Positions 8,679 through 16,913 of a DNA stretch of 64,000 nucleotides are shown one piece after another. Under the pieces are notes generated by a model, which ran no database searches, was not told where the DNA came from, and worked only from the letters and a program-made list of their open reading frames with translations. A program made the translations under genes and the position numbers. Origin of the DNA: Thalassospira sp. HF15 (GTDB lineage Bacteria > Pseudomonadota > Alphaproteobacteria > Rhodospirillales > Thalassospiraceae); NCBI RefSeq assembly GCF_011806525.1, contig NZ_JAAVKI010000005.1, positions 310,001 to 374,000 on the forward strand, read 5' to 3'. Numbering within the stretch: the stretch's first letter is position 1; the number at the start of each line of letters is the position of its first letter.

Positions 8679-9021
8679 GGAAACAAAAGAAGCAATCAGC
8701 GCCCTTGGCGCACTGGCACAGGAACATAGGCTTGCGGCTTTTCGGCTTCTGGTCCGGGCCGGGAAGGACGGCGTTGCCGCGGGCGAACTGGCACGCCAAT
8801 TGTCCATTCCGCACAACACCATGTCTTCGCATCTGACGACCCTTAGTCAGGCGGGACTGATCACAAGTCAGCGCGAAGGCCGGTCGATCATTTACCGGAT
8901 CGTGCCCGAAGCGATGCGCGATCTTTTGGGGTTCCTTGCCGATGATTGCTGTCAGGGACAACCCGAACTGTGCGGACTGCCGGCCCGCTCAGCCACCGCC
9001 GATAAAAAAGGATGCTGCTAG
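8677..9021 (+). CDS. arsR: ArsR-family regulator of the arsenic operon
   Basis: 114 residues from the ATG at 8677; an in-frame TTG at 8641 is the alternative start. The winged helix includes LSIPHNTMSSHLTTLSQAGL. Cysteines occur at DDCCQG and at the C-terminal GCC, giving soft-metal ligands. Its stop codon is immediately followed by the acr3 ATG, so the two are translationally linked. It heads the operon arsR-acr3-GAPDH-arsJ and probably represses it through the palindrome at 8655-8678. Confidence 0.9.
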   Translation: METKEAISALGALAQEHRLAAFRLLVRAGKDGVAAGELARQLSIPHNTMSSHLTTLSQAGLITSQREGRSIIYRIVPEAMRDLLGFLADDCCQGQPELCGLPARSATADKKGCC

Positions 9022-10053
9022 ATGGGGATTTTCGAACGTTTTCTGACCATCTGGGTCGCTGTCAGCATCGTGGTCGGCATCGTCTTGGGCGAGATGTTCC
9101 CCAGCGTGTTTCAGTCAATTGGCAATCTGACCGCCTATGAGATCAATCTGCCTGTGACGGTTCTGATCTGGTTGATGATCGTACCGATGCTTATGAAGGT
9201 CGATTTTGGCGCCCTGCATGAAGTCGGTCGGCAATGGCGGGGAATCGGTGTCACGCTTGGCGTCAATTGGCTGATCAAACCGTTCACCATGGCAGCGCTT
9301 GGTTGGTTGTTTATCGGCTTTCTGTTCCGCCCGCTTCTGCCCGAAGCGCAGATTGAAAGCTATATCGCCGGTCTGATCCTTTTGGGGGCAGCCCCCTGCA
9401 CGGCAATGGTTTTTGTCTGGTCGCACCTGACCAAGGGGGATGCCAACTTTACCCTGACCCAAGTGGCGTTGAACGACACGATCATGATCTTTGCCTTTGC
9501 CCCGATTGTGGCGTTGCTGCTGGGTATTTCGGCGATCACCGTCCCCTGGGAAACACTGACCATTTCGGTCGTGGCCTTTATCGTCATTCCGGTGATTGCA
9601 GGTCAGATCATCAGACGTCAGGTAATGAAAGGCGGGGTCGCGGCCTTTAATGATTTTGACGCCAAACTCAAACCGGTTTCGATGATCGCGCTTTTGAGCA
9701 CACTGGTCTTGCTGTTTGCCTTTCAGGGACAGCAGATCATTGCCCAGCCGATGATCATCGCCCTTCTGGCCGTGCCGATCATTTTGCAGACCTATTTCAT
9801 TGCCGCCATCGCCTATGTCGCCAACAAGCTTCTGGGCGTGGAACACAAAATCGCCGCCCCGTCTTCAATGATCGGGGCCTCAAACTTCTTTGAACTGGCT
9901 GTAGCAACGGCGATTGGTCTGTTCGGATTTTCATCGGGTGCTGCGCTTGCCACCGTTGTCGGTGTGCTGGTCGAAGTGCCGGTCATGCTATCACTTGTGG
10001 CGATTGCCAACCGCACCCGTGGCTGGTTCCCGTCATCAAATGTTTCACAGTAA
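9022..10053 (+). CDS. acr3: Acr3-family arsenite efflux permease
   Basis: 343 residues with about ten transmembrane helices. Family landmarks are WLMIVPMLMKVDFGAL, GLILLGAAPCTAMVFVWSHL (with the conserved cysteine needed for As(III) transport) and TLTQVALNDTIMI. It extrudes arsenite across the inner membrane using the proton gradient. The start codon follows the arsR stop directly; the next gene, GAPDH, begins 12 bp after its own stop. Confidence 0.95.
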   Translation: MGIFERFLTIWVAVSIVVGIVLGEMFPSVFQSIGNLTAYEINLPVTVLIWLMIVPMLMKVDFGALHEVGRQWRGIGVTLGVNWLIKPFTMAALGWLFIGFLFRPLLPEAQIESYIAGLILLGAAPCTAMVFVWSHLTKGDANFTLTQVALNDTIMIFAFAPIVALLLGISAITVPWETLTISVVAFIVIPVIAGQIIRRQVMKGGVAAFNDFDAKLKPVSMIALLSTLVLLFAFQGQQIIAQPMIIALLAVPIILQTYFIAAIAYVANKLLGVEHKIAAPSSMIGASNFFELAVATAIGLFGFSSGAALATVVGVLVEVPVMLSLVAIANRTRGWFPSSNVSQ

Positions 10054-10065
10054 CGGAGCCCTGAG

Positions 10066-11091
10066 ATGAGCCGCAAAATTCGCATTGGCATCAATGGTTT
10101 TGGCCGCATGGGGCGTCTGGTGCTGCGCGCCGGTTGGGGGCACCCGAACCTTGAATTTGTCCATATCAACGAAATCAAGGGCGGCGCCGTTACTGCCGCA
10201 CACTTACTGGAATTTGATTCGGTACATGGTCGTTGGGGCAACAGCGTTGCCTGCATCGACGACCAGGTCGTAATCGATCAGACCCACAAAATCAGCGTAA
10301 GTGAAAATGCCACCCCGGGTGAAACCGACTGGGTTGGCATGGGCTGTGACATTGTTCTGGAATGCACCGGAAAGTTCAAAACGCCCGAAACGCTTCAGCC
10401 CTATTTCGATCAGGGTGTGAAAAAAGTCATCTTTGCCGCCCCGGTCAAGGAAGGCGCGCTTAATATCGTTTATGGGATCAATGATGATCTTTATGACCCG
10501 GCCCAGCATCACCTTTTAACTGCGGCAAGCTGCACGACCAACTGTCTGGCACCGGTGGTCAAGGTCATGCATGAAAAGCTTGGCATCGTTCATGGATCGA
10601 TCACCACCATTCATGACGTCACCAACACCCAGACGATTGTCGATCTGCCGCACAAGGATTTGCGTCGCGCGCGATCCTGCCTGCAATCGCTGATCCCGAC
10701 CAGCACCGGATCAGCCACTGCGATCACGATGATTTACCCGGAACTGAAGGGCAAGCTGAACGGCATTGCCGTGCGCGTGCCGTTGCTGAATGCGTCACTT
10801 ACCGATTGCGTGTTTGAAGTTGCCGAAGACACCGATGCTGAGACCGTCAATCGCCTGATGCGCGAGGCATCCGAAACTTATCTGGCCGGAATCCTTGGTT
10901 ATGAGGAGCGCCCGCTGGTCAGTGCTGATTATCTCAATGACAGTCGATCTTCGATTATCGATGCAGCATCGACCATGGTGATTGACAAGCGGCAGGTTAA
11001 AATTCTGGCCTGGTATGACAATGAATGGGGATATGTCTGCCGGATGGCAGATTTGACGGCCAAAGTCGCGCAGAACCTTTTGGGGTCATAG
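10066..11091 (+). CDS. ArsJ-associated glyceraldehyde-3-phosphate dehydrogenase
   Basis: 341 residues with an N-terminal NAD-binding fold ([18 protein letters not shown]) and catalytic Cys156 in SCTTNC. In organisms with ArsJ this GAPDH uses arsenate in place of phosphate to form 1-arseno-3-phosphoglycerate, which ArsJ exports. The coupling to arsJ 4 bp downstream makes this role far more likely than glycolysis. It departs from housekeeping GAPDH in several stretches (for example [11 protein letters not shown] in place of a SKDAPM-type sequence). Confidence 0.92.
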   Translation: MSRKIRIGINGFGRMGRLVLRAGWGHPNLEFVHINEIKGGAVTAAHLLEFDSVHGRWGNSVACIDDQVVIDQTHKISVSENATPGETDWVGMGCDIVLECTGKFKTPETLQPYFDQGVKKVIFAAPVKEGALNIVYGINDDLYDPAQHHLLTAASCTTNCLAPVVKVMHEKLGIVHGSITTIHDVTNTQTIVDLPHKDLRRARSCLQSLIPTSTGSATAITMIYPELKGKLNGIAVRVPLLNASLTDCVFEVAEDTDAETVNRLMREASETYLAGILGYEERPLVSADYLNDSRSSIIDAASTMVIDKRQVKILAWYDNEWGYVCRMADLTAKVAQNLLGS

Positions 11092-11095
11092 CAAT

Positions 11096-12322
11096 ATGTC
11101 GTCGGCAATCCGCAACTATGCACTGGTGACCGCAGCCTATTGGGGCTTTACCCTGACCGACGGGGCGCTTCGCATGCTGGTGCTGTTGCACTTTCATGCG
11201 CTGGGCTATTCGGCGTTTGAAATAGCACTTTTGTTCATCCTCTATGAAGTGGCCGGGATCGTCACCAATCTGGTGGGCGGCTGGCTGGCGCAAGCGCGCG
11301 GATTGAGCTTTACCCTGTTTGCCGGGCTATCGTTGCAAATCGCATCCCTGACCGCGCTATCATTTACCAACCCCGATTGGCTGCCAGCCATATCCGTCGC
11401 CTATGTCATGGGCCTTCAGGCGGCATCGGGTGTCGCCAAGGACCTGACCAAGATGTCGAGCAAATCGGCGATCAAGGTTCTGGTACCTGCCCATGCCGAA
11501 GGGGCACTTTTTCGCTGGGTGGCCCTTCTGACCGGGTCAAAGAATGCGCTGAAGGGCATTGGCTTTTTCATGGGTGGTGCGCTGCTTTCCTGGCTTGGCT
11601 TTTCCGGTGCGTTGCTTGCGATGGCAGCAGGCCTTGCACTTACACTGATGGCGGTTGCCTTATCGCTTGGGTCTACGATGGCAGGTCCGGCCGGCGCGAT
11701 GAAACCGAAATTCCGCGACGTCTTTTCGCGCGATCGCAAGATCAATGTGCTGTCCGCGGCCCGACTGTTCTTGTTCGGATCACGCGATATCTGGTTTGTC
11801 GTCGGGTTGCCGGTGTTTTTGGCATCCGAGCTTGGCTGGAGCCATATCGAGGTCGGTAGTTACATGGCGCTTTGGGTCATCGGATATGGCTTCATTCAGG
11901 CAATTGCACCCAAGATGCTGCGTGCGAAAACCCGCGAGCCCGATGGCAGAACCGCGCAAATCTGGATTGCCGCACTTATTGCCGTATCCGCAATTATTGC
12001 CATGGCCATCACACGGGACTTCGCCCCCGAACTTGCCGTTCTGGGCGGGTTGCTGGTGTTCGGGATTGTCTTTGCCATTAACTCATCACTTCATTCGTAT
12101 CTGATCCTTGCCTATGCCGAGGGGGACAAGGTCGCGATGAATGTCGGGTTCTATTACATGTCCAACGCCATCGGGCGTTTGACCGGCACCGTGCTTTCGG
12201 GCGTGGCGTATCTTTATGGCGGGCTGGTTGGATGCCTTGTGACATCGATTGCGTTTTTGACGCTGGCCTGGGTGATCAGTGCCGCCCTGCCAAGGCGGTC
12301 GGCAGCGTCAACGCAGAGTTGA
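11096..12322 (+). CDS. arsJ: ArsJ organoarsenical efflux MFS transporter
   Basis: 408 residues with about twelve transmembrane helices. It is of the major facilitator type and recognisable as ArsJ from its N-terminal YWGFTLTDGALRMLVLLHFH and its position 4 bp after the arsenate-using GAPDH gene. ArsJ exports 1-arseno-3-phosphoglycerate, which then hydrolyses outside; together the pair removes arsenate. It is the last gene of the operon. I see no clear terminator in the roughly 160 bp downstream. Confidence 0.93.
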   Translation: MSSAIRNYALVTAAYWGFTLTDGALRMLVLLHFHALGYSAFEIALLFILYEVAGIVTNLVGGWLAQARGLSFTLFAGLSLQIASLTALSFTNPDWLPAISVAYVMGLQAASGVAKDLTKMSSKSAIKVLVPAHAEGALFRWVALLTGSKNALKGIGFFMGGALLSWLGFSGALLAMAAGLALTLMAVALSLGSTMAGPAGAMKPKFRDVFSRDRKINVLSAARLFLFGSRDIWFVVGLPVFLASELGWSHIEVGSYMALWVIGYGFIQAIAPKMLRAKTREPDGRTAQIWIAALIAVSAIIAMAITRDFAPELAVLGGLLVFGIVFAINSSLHSYLILAYAEGDKVAMNVGFYYMSNAIGRLTGTVLSGVAYLYGGLVGCLVTSIAFLTLAWVISAALPRRSAASTQS

Positions 12323-12482
12323 TCGAAAAAACTTCTTTCGCAGATGCGGGATAAATAACTGAAAAGACTCACAATCCTGTTTCACGAAAATTTAATCGCG
12401 CAAAAACCCGTGACAAGACACTGCATATAGGGGTACGATTCCAATTAACGGTCAATAACTGGACCGCAGGAGGGGTTCCCGA

Positions 12483-12656
12483 GTGCCGCGAAAAAGCGTC
12501 TTAAACCGAGAATTTTCGCCCCCCGGATCGCACATGCAACATGTTGTGACCGGCGGAAACTCCTACCGCCACTTCCATCGCAAGATGAAAACTGAATGCG
12601 CGCCTTTCCATAACGGAATGGCGCGTTTTGCTTTTTTGGCAACTTTGTTGAGGTGA
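12483..12656 (+). CDS. Possible 57-residue leader ORF upstream of phoH
   Basis: A GTG-initiated frame of 57 codons preceded by AGGAGGGG (12468-12475) at 7-nt spacing, one of the best ribosome binding sites in the window. The product is basic, with several His (HMQHVV, RHFHRKMK), and I recognise no family. Its stop overlaps the GAGGTGA that serves phoH, so translation of the two would be coupled. Its 3' part contains a terminator-like hairpin (12599-12625). It could be a real small gene, a regulatory leader peptide, or chance. Confidence 0.35.
   Translation: MPRKSVLNREFSPPGSHMQHVVTGGNSYRHFHRKMKTECAPFHNGMARFAFLATLLR
12599..12637 (+). terminator. Terminator-like hairpin in the phoH leader
   Basis: CGCGCC-TTTCC (12599-12609) pairs with GGAAT-GGCGCG (12615-12625) with one T-T mismatch, followed by TTTTGCTTTTTT. 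It lies 25 bp before the phoH ATG and inside the possible leader ORF. It therefore looks like an attenuator, or a terminator for an upstream RNA, rather than the end of arsJ. Confidence 0.5.
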
Positions 12657-12661
12657 TTGTC

Positions 12662-13420
12662 ATGGGTAAGCGCGCAGCACGTCGTCGTAACCGTCCGCAA
12701 CAGTCTAATACCAATGTTCATGAGCTGTTTGATGAAAAGAATGCCGATTGGCATCCACTTGGCGAACCAGAACAGAAAGGACAACAACGCGATCAAAGCT
12801 ACCGCCGCAACATCCGCCCGAAAAGTGAAAACCAGGCAGCCCTGATGGATGCCATTGATAATTTCAATCTGGTCATGGCCCTTGGCCCGGCCGGGACCGG
12901 CAAAACCTATATCGCGGTTTCCAAGGCGGTCGAGGCCCTTGATAACGGCGACATCGCCCGCATTGTTCTGGCCCGCCCGGCAGTTGAAGCCGGGGAGAAT
13001 ATCGGCTTCCTGCCAGGTGATGTCGAAGCCAAAATGGCACCTTATCTTCGCCCGCTTTATGATGCGCTGAATGACCGTCTGGGAGCCAAGCGCCTTAAGA
13101 CTTATATCTCCGACGGGACGATCGAAATTGCCCCGATCGGCTATATGCGTGGCCGGACACTCAACAATGCCTTTGTGGTGATTGATGAGGCCCAGAACTG
13201 CACATACGGGCAGCTCAAGATGCTGGTCACCCGCCTTGGCTGGAATTCAACCATGATCCTGACCGGTGATCCGGATCAGACCGACCTTCTGCCGGAAATG
13301 TCCGGTTTGGCGGAAATGTCCGACCGCCTGCAAAATGTGGATGACATTGCCTGCGTCCAGCTGCGCGACAAGGACATTGTCCGTCACCCGCTGGTTGCGA
13401 GCATGCTGACGGTTCTTTAA
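12662..13420 (+). CDS. phoH: PhoH-family ATPase
   Basis: 252 residues with Walker A LGPAGTGKTYIAV (about 75-87) and Walker B FVVIDEAQNC. PhoH proteins are cytoplasmic ATPases linked to RNA metabolism or phosphate stress; the precise activity is not established. This short form lacks the N-terminal KH domain of the PhoL/YbeZ group and has a basic N-terminus (GKRAARRRNRP). The ATG at 12662 is chosen for GAGGTGA just upstream. An intrinsic terminator follows at 13464. Confidence 0.88.
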   Translation: MGKRAARRRNRPQQSNTNVHELFDEKNADWHPLGEPEQKGQQRDQSYRRNIRPKSENQAALMDAIDNFNLVMALGPAGTGKTYIAVSKAVEALDNGDIARIVLARPAVEAGENIGFLPGDVEAKMAPYLRPLYDALNDRLGAKRLKTYISDGTIEIAPIGYMRGRTLNNAFVVIDEAQNCTYGQLKMLVTRLGWNSTMILTGDPDQTDLLPEMSGLAEMSDRLQNVDDIACVQLRDKDIVRHPLVASMLTVL

Positions 13421-13463
13421 GCCTCGAAATCAAGTCCCGACACAGCAAACCAAAGAAGAAAAA

Positions 13464-13495
13464 GGCGGGCCTTTCGGGGCCCGCCACTTTTTTTT
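13464..13495 (+). terminator. Intrinsic terminator after phoH
   Basis: GGCGGGCC (13464-13471) and GGCCCGCC (13478-13485) form a perfect 8-bp stem with a 6-nt loop, followed after AC by eight T residues. Confidence 0.88.
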
Positions 13496-13568
13496 CCAAC
13501 AGATATGTTTGGCAGAAATTCTTGGCTTCGCGGCAAATCGCGCAACATGGGAAAATCTGTCAAGAAAA

Positions 13569-13610
13569 CATATATATTGACGAAAAGTGCACACCGGACC
13601 CAATATCTGG
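13569..13610 (+). promoter_or_regulatory. nrdA promoter with paired NrdR-like boxes
   Basis: Two boxes, CATATATATT (13569-13578) and CAATATCTGG (13601-13610), start 32 bp apart, about three helical turns. Both approximate the NrdR core CWATATATWG. They overlap a candidate -35 TTGACG (13577-13582) and -10 CAATAT (13601-13606), 18 bp apart. NrdR is the ATP/dATP-sensing repressor of nrd genes and binds such paired boxes. The match to consensus is partial. Confidence 0.5.
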
Positions 13611-13635
13611 ACATCACGGTCCTTCGCGTCGGCCA

Positions 13636-13812
13636 CAGAGTTGGCACGAAGGCTAAGAGGGAATTCGGTGCGTTTGAGCCTTTTTCAAACAAATCCGGAG
13701 CTGCCCCCGCAACTGTAAGCGGAGAGCGTCTTTCGCAAAATAACCACTGAAGTCCTTGGATACTTCGGGAAGGTTGAAAGACGCATTGACCCGCAAGCCA
13801 GGAGACCTGCCG
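13636..13812 (+). promoter_or_regulatory. Cobalamin (AdoCbl) riboswitch
   Basis: The conserved aptamer segments occur in order: AAGGCTAAGAGGGAA near the 5' end, GCTGCCCCCGCAACTGTAAG (about 13700-13719), CCACTGAAG with GGGAAGG at the P6 region (about 13744-13773), and the B12 box GCCAGGAGACCTGCC (13797-13811). It sits about 125 nt before the nrdA ATG. Cobalamin riboswitches normally switch genes off when coenzyme B12 is abundant, here a B12-independent ribonucleotide reductase. This implies a B12-dependent class II enzyme (NrdJ) elsewhere in the genome. Confidence 0.93.
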
Positions 13813-13913
13813 TGAGCATGAGTTAACATTCACGGGCGGGGTGTCCCGGTGGAGTGCTTGCGATCTGGCAATTTGTTGCCATCCATCCCTGCATACCTCC
13901 GTTTGGCCTTTGC

Positions 13914-13938
13914 CCCCAAAAAATTGGGGCTAACGATG
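13914..13938 (+). promoter_or_regulatory. Hairpin masking the nrdA ribosome binding site
   Basis: CCCCAA (13914-13919) pairs with TTGGGG (13924-13929) across an AAAA loop. The GGGG arm is the only Shine-Dalgarno-like sequence at the right distance (six bases) from the ATG at 13936. This suggests the riboswitch acts on translation, since no U-run terminator lies between the aptamer and the gene. Confidence 0.5.
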
Positions 13939-16890
13939 TCAGCAACTGTCGAAATGGAACGGCCAGCCGTTTCCAATCCATTACCACAATCGCAAACCGA
14001 ATTTCAGGTCATTCGTCGCAATGGCTCGGTGACCAATTTTGACCCTGCCAAGATCAAGGCAGCACTGACCAAGGCATTCCTTGCCGCAGAGGGCGAAACC
14101 GCATCGGGTTCGCATCGTGTCCATGACATTGTCGATGCACTTGCCGAACAGGTAACCACCACCCTTTTACGCCGCGTTGCACCGGGCCATACCCTTCAGA
14201 TCGAAGACATTCAGGATCAGGTCGAACTCGCTCTGATGCGAAGCGAGCACCACAAGGTCGCGCGCGCTTATGTTCTGTATCGCGAAGACCGCGCGCGTGA
14301 GCGCGCCAAACTTGATGCGCGCAAGAAAAAGAAACAGCCCGATGCCCCACAGATCAACGTAACCCAGCTGGACGGGAGCAAGGCACCGCTTGATTTCGCC
14401 CGCCTGACCACAGTGATTTCAGAAGCCTGCGGCGAGCTTGAAGGGGTTAGCAGCGACCCGATTTTTGAGGAAACGCGCCGCAACCTTTATGACGGCGTGA
14501 CCACCGGCGAGCTGGCGCTGGCCCCGATCATGGCAGCCAGAACTCTTGTTGAGCGCGAACCGAACTATGCCTATGTCAGTGCGCGGCTTCTGCTTGATAA
14601 ACTGCGTGCTGAAGCACTGAGCTTTGTATCGGGCCGTCCGGAACAGGCCACTCAGGCCGAAATGAGCGAACGTTATGCCACCTATTTTCCCGCCGCCCTT
14701 AAGGTCGGGATCGAGGCCGGGCTGATTGATGGCGAGCTTGCCAAATTTGATCTCAAAAAGATCTCGGCTGCGATCAAACCGGAACGCGATCTGAATTTCC
14801 AGTATCTGGGTCTTCAGACCCTGTATGATCGTTATTTTCTGCATGTCAGAGGATCGCGTTTTGAATTGCCGCAAGCCTTCTTCATGCGGGTTGCCATGGG
14901 GCTTGCCATCCGCGAGATCGACCGCGAAGCGAAAGCGATCGAATTCTATGATCAGCTTTCGACCTTTGTCTTCATGGCATCGACCCCAACGCTGTTTAAT
15001 GCTGGCACCTGCCGTCCGCAGTTGTCATCCTGCTTCCTGACCACCGTGCCTGATGACCTTGATGGTATTTTCAAGTCAGTCAAGGATAACGCGTTGCTGG
15101 CGAAATATTCCGGCGGGCTTGGCAATGACTGGACCCCGGTGCGCGGTCTTGGCGCGCATATCAAGGGCACCAACGGCCAAAGCCAGGGCGTGGTTCCGTT
15201 CCTGAAAGTCGCCAACGACACCGCGATTGCAGTCAATCAGGGCGGCAAGCGCAAAGGGGCTGTGTGCGCCTATCTGGAAACCTGGCATATCGATATCGAG
15301 GAGTTCCTTGATCTTCGGAAGAACACCGGCGATGACCGCCGCCGCACCCACGATATGAACACCGCCAACTGGGTGCCGGACCTGTTCATGGAACGCGTGA
15401 TGGCCGATGGTCCGTGGACCCTGTTTTCGCCAGATGACACCCCGGATTTGCACGATCTTTATGGCGCAAATTTCAAGGCTGCCTATGAAGAATACGAAGC
15501 CAGGGCCAACAGTGGCCAAATCAGCAATTTCAAAACCGTCCGTGCGGTTGATCTGTGGCGGCGCATGCTGACCATGGTGTTTGAAACCGGGCATCCGTGG
15601 ATCACCTTCAAGGATCCCTGCAACATCCGATCCCCGCAGAACCATCGCGGTGTCGTGCATTCATCAAACCTGTGCACGGAAATTACGCTCAACACATCGG
15701 CCGATGAGGTTGCGGTTTGTAACCTTGGCTCGATCAACCTTATGGCGCATGTGACCGAAAACGGTCTAGACCATGACAAGCTTGCCAAAACGGTAAAAAC
15801 CGCGATGCGCATGCTTGATAACGTGATCGATATCAACTTCTACACCATCCCCGAAGCACGCTATTCAAACCTGCGCCATCGCCCGGTTGGTCTCGGCCTG
15901 ATGGGCTTCCAGGATGCTTTGCAGAAGATGGGCATTGCCTATGCATCGGATCAGGCAGTTGATTTCGCAGATGAGAGCATGGAAGCGATTTCCTATCACG
16001 CCATTTCCGCATCCGTAGACCTTGCCGAAGAGCGCGGCCGTTACGAGAGCTTCGACGGATCGCTTTGGTCTCGTGGCATTCTGCCGATTGATTCCATCGA
16101 ACTTCTAGCCGAAACCCGCGATGAGCTGAATGTGGATCGTATCCAGCGTCTGGATTGGGAAACGCTTCGGGGTCGCGTTCAGTCCATTGGCATGCGCAAC
16201 TCCAACACCATGGCAATTGCCCCGACGGCGACCATTTCCAACATCTGCGGTGTCAGCCAGTCGATTGAACCGGCCTACCGCAACCTGTTTGTGAAGTCGA
16301 ACATGTCGGGGGATTTCACTGTGGTCAATGCCGCCCTTGTCCATGACCTCAAGGAACGGGGTATCTGGGACGAGGTGATGATTTCCGATCTGAAATACTA
16401 TGACGGCAGTGTTGGTCAGATTGATCGAATCCCCGACGACCTCAAGGCGCTTTATGCCACGGCGTTCGAACTTGACTCATCCTGGCTGATCGAGGCCGCG
16501 GCACGACGTCAGAAATGGCTGGATCAGGCACAGTCACTGAACCTTTATATCGCCAACCCGTCAGGCAAGAAGCTTGATAACCTGTATCGTCTGGCTTGGT
16601 TGCGTGGGCTCAAGACCAGCTATTACCTGCGGTCGAGTGCCGCGACCCATGTTGAGAAATCAACCCTAAAAGGCACGGATGGCAAACTGAACGCGGTTGG
16701 CAACAGCCCGGTTGCAGCAGCCCCCAGCCCGACACCTGCAGCCGTCGTGACAGCATCGCCATCTCCAAGCCCAGCAGCGCCTACATCTGCGGTGGTGGAT
16801 AGCAAACCAAAAGATGATGACATCACGGGCGGAGAAGTCTGGGGGAAGGCCTGCTCCCTTGACGATCCGGATTGCGAAGCCTGCCAGTAA
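13936..16890 (+). CDS. nrdA: Ribonucleoside-diphosphate reductase, alpha subunit
   Basis: 984 residues. Two ATP-cone-like domains (about 21-120 and 138-228) precede the ten-stranded barrel. Active-site residues are readable: Cys366 (SSCFL) and Cys595 (AVCNLGS) as the redox pair, and Asn578, Cys580 and Glu582 in NLCTEITL, with Cys580 the thiyl site. A Pro/Ala/Ser-rich linker (about 915-965) carries the C-terminal redox cysteines in ACSLDDPDCEACQ. The enzyme makes dNDPs from NDPs together with NrdB. I chose the ATG at 13936; a GTG at 13849 in frame would add 29 unlikely residues. Controlled by the riboswitch and NrdR-like boxes upstream. Confidence 0.96.
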   Translation: MSATVEMERPAVSNPLPQSQTEFQVIRRNGSVTNFDPAKIKAALTKAFLAAEGETASGSHRVHDIVDALAEQVTTTLLRRVAPGHTLQIEDIQDQVELALMRSEHHKVARAYVLYREDRARERAKLDARKKKKQPDAPQINVTQLDGSKAPLDFARLTTVISEACGELEGVSSDPIFEETRRNLYDGVTTGELALAPIMAARTLVEREPNYAYVSARLLLDKLRAEALSFVSGRPEQATQAEMSERYATYFPAALKVGIEAGLIDGELAKFDLKKISAAIKPERDLNFQYLGLQTLYDRYFLHVRGSRFELPQAFFMRVAMGLAIREIDREAKAIEFYDQLSTFVFMASTPTLFNAGTCRPQLSSCFLTTVPDDLDGIFKSVKDNALLAKYSGGLGNDWTPVRGLGAHIKGTNGQSQGVVPFLKVANDTAIAVNQGGKRKGAVCAYLETWHIDIEEFLDLRKNTGDDRRRTHDMNTANWVPDLFMERVMADGPWTLFSPDDTPDLHDLYGANFKAAYEEYEARANSGQISNFKTVRAVDLWRRMLTMVFETGHPWITFKDPCNIRSPQNHRGVVHSSNLCTEITLNTSADEVAVCNLGSINLMAHVTENGLDHDKLAKTVKTAMRMLDNVIDINFYTIPEARYSNLRHRPVGLGLMGFQDALQKMGIAYASDQAVDFADESMEAISYHAISASVDLAEERGRYESFDGSLWSRGILPIDSIELLAETRDELNVDRIQRLDWETLRGRVQSIGMRNSNTMAIAPTATISNICGVSQSIEPAYRNLFVKSNMSGDFTVVNAALVHDLKERGIWDEVMISDLKYYDGSVGQIDRIPDDLKALYATAFELDSSWLIEAAARRQKWLDQAQSLNLYIANPSGKKLDNLYRLAWLRGLKTSYYLRSSAATHVEKSTLKGTDGKLNAVGNSPVAAAPSPTPAAVVTASPSPSPAAPTSAVVDSKPKDDDITGGEVWGKACSLDDPDCEACQ

Positions 16891-16913
16891 CACCATAAAC
16901 GGGAACGAAAACC

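Noticed and set aside
13849-13935. GTG start giving NrdA a 29-residue longer N-terminus
   Set aside because: A GGGCGGGG lies upstream, but the extra residues do not look like protein and the start would sit inside the riboswitch output region; the ATG at 13936 is better placed before the ATP-cone. Kept as an alternative.
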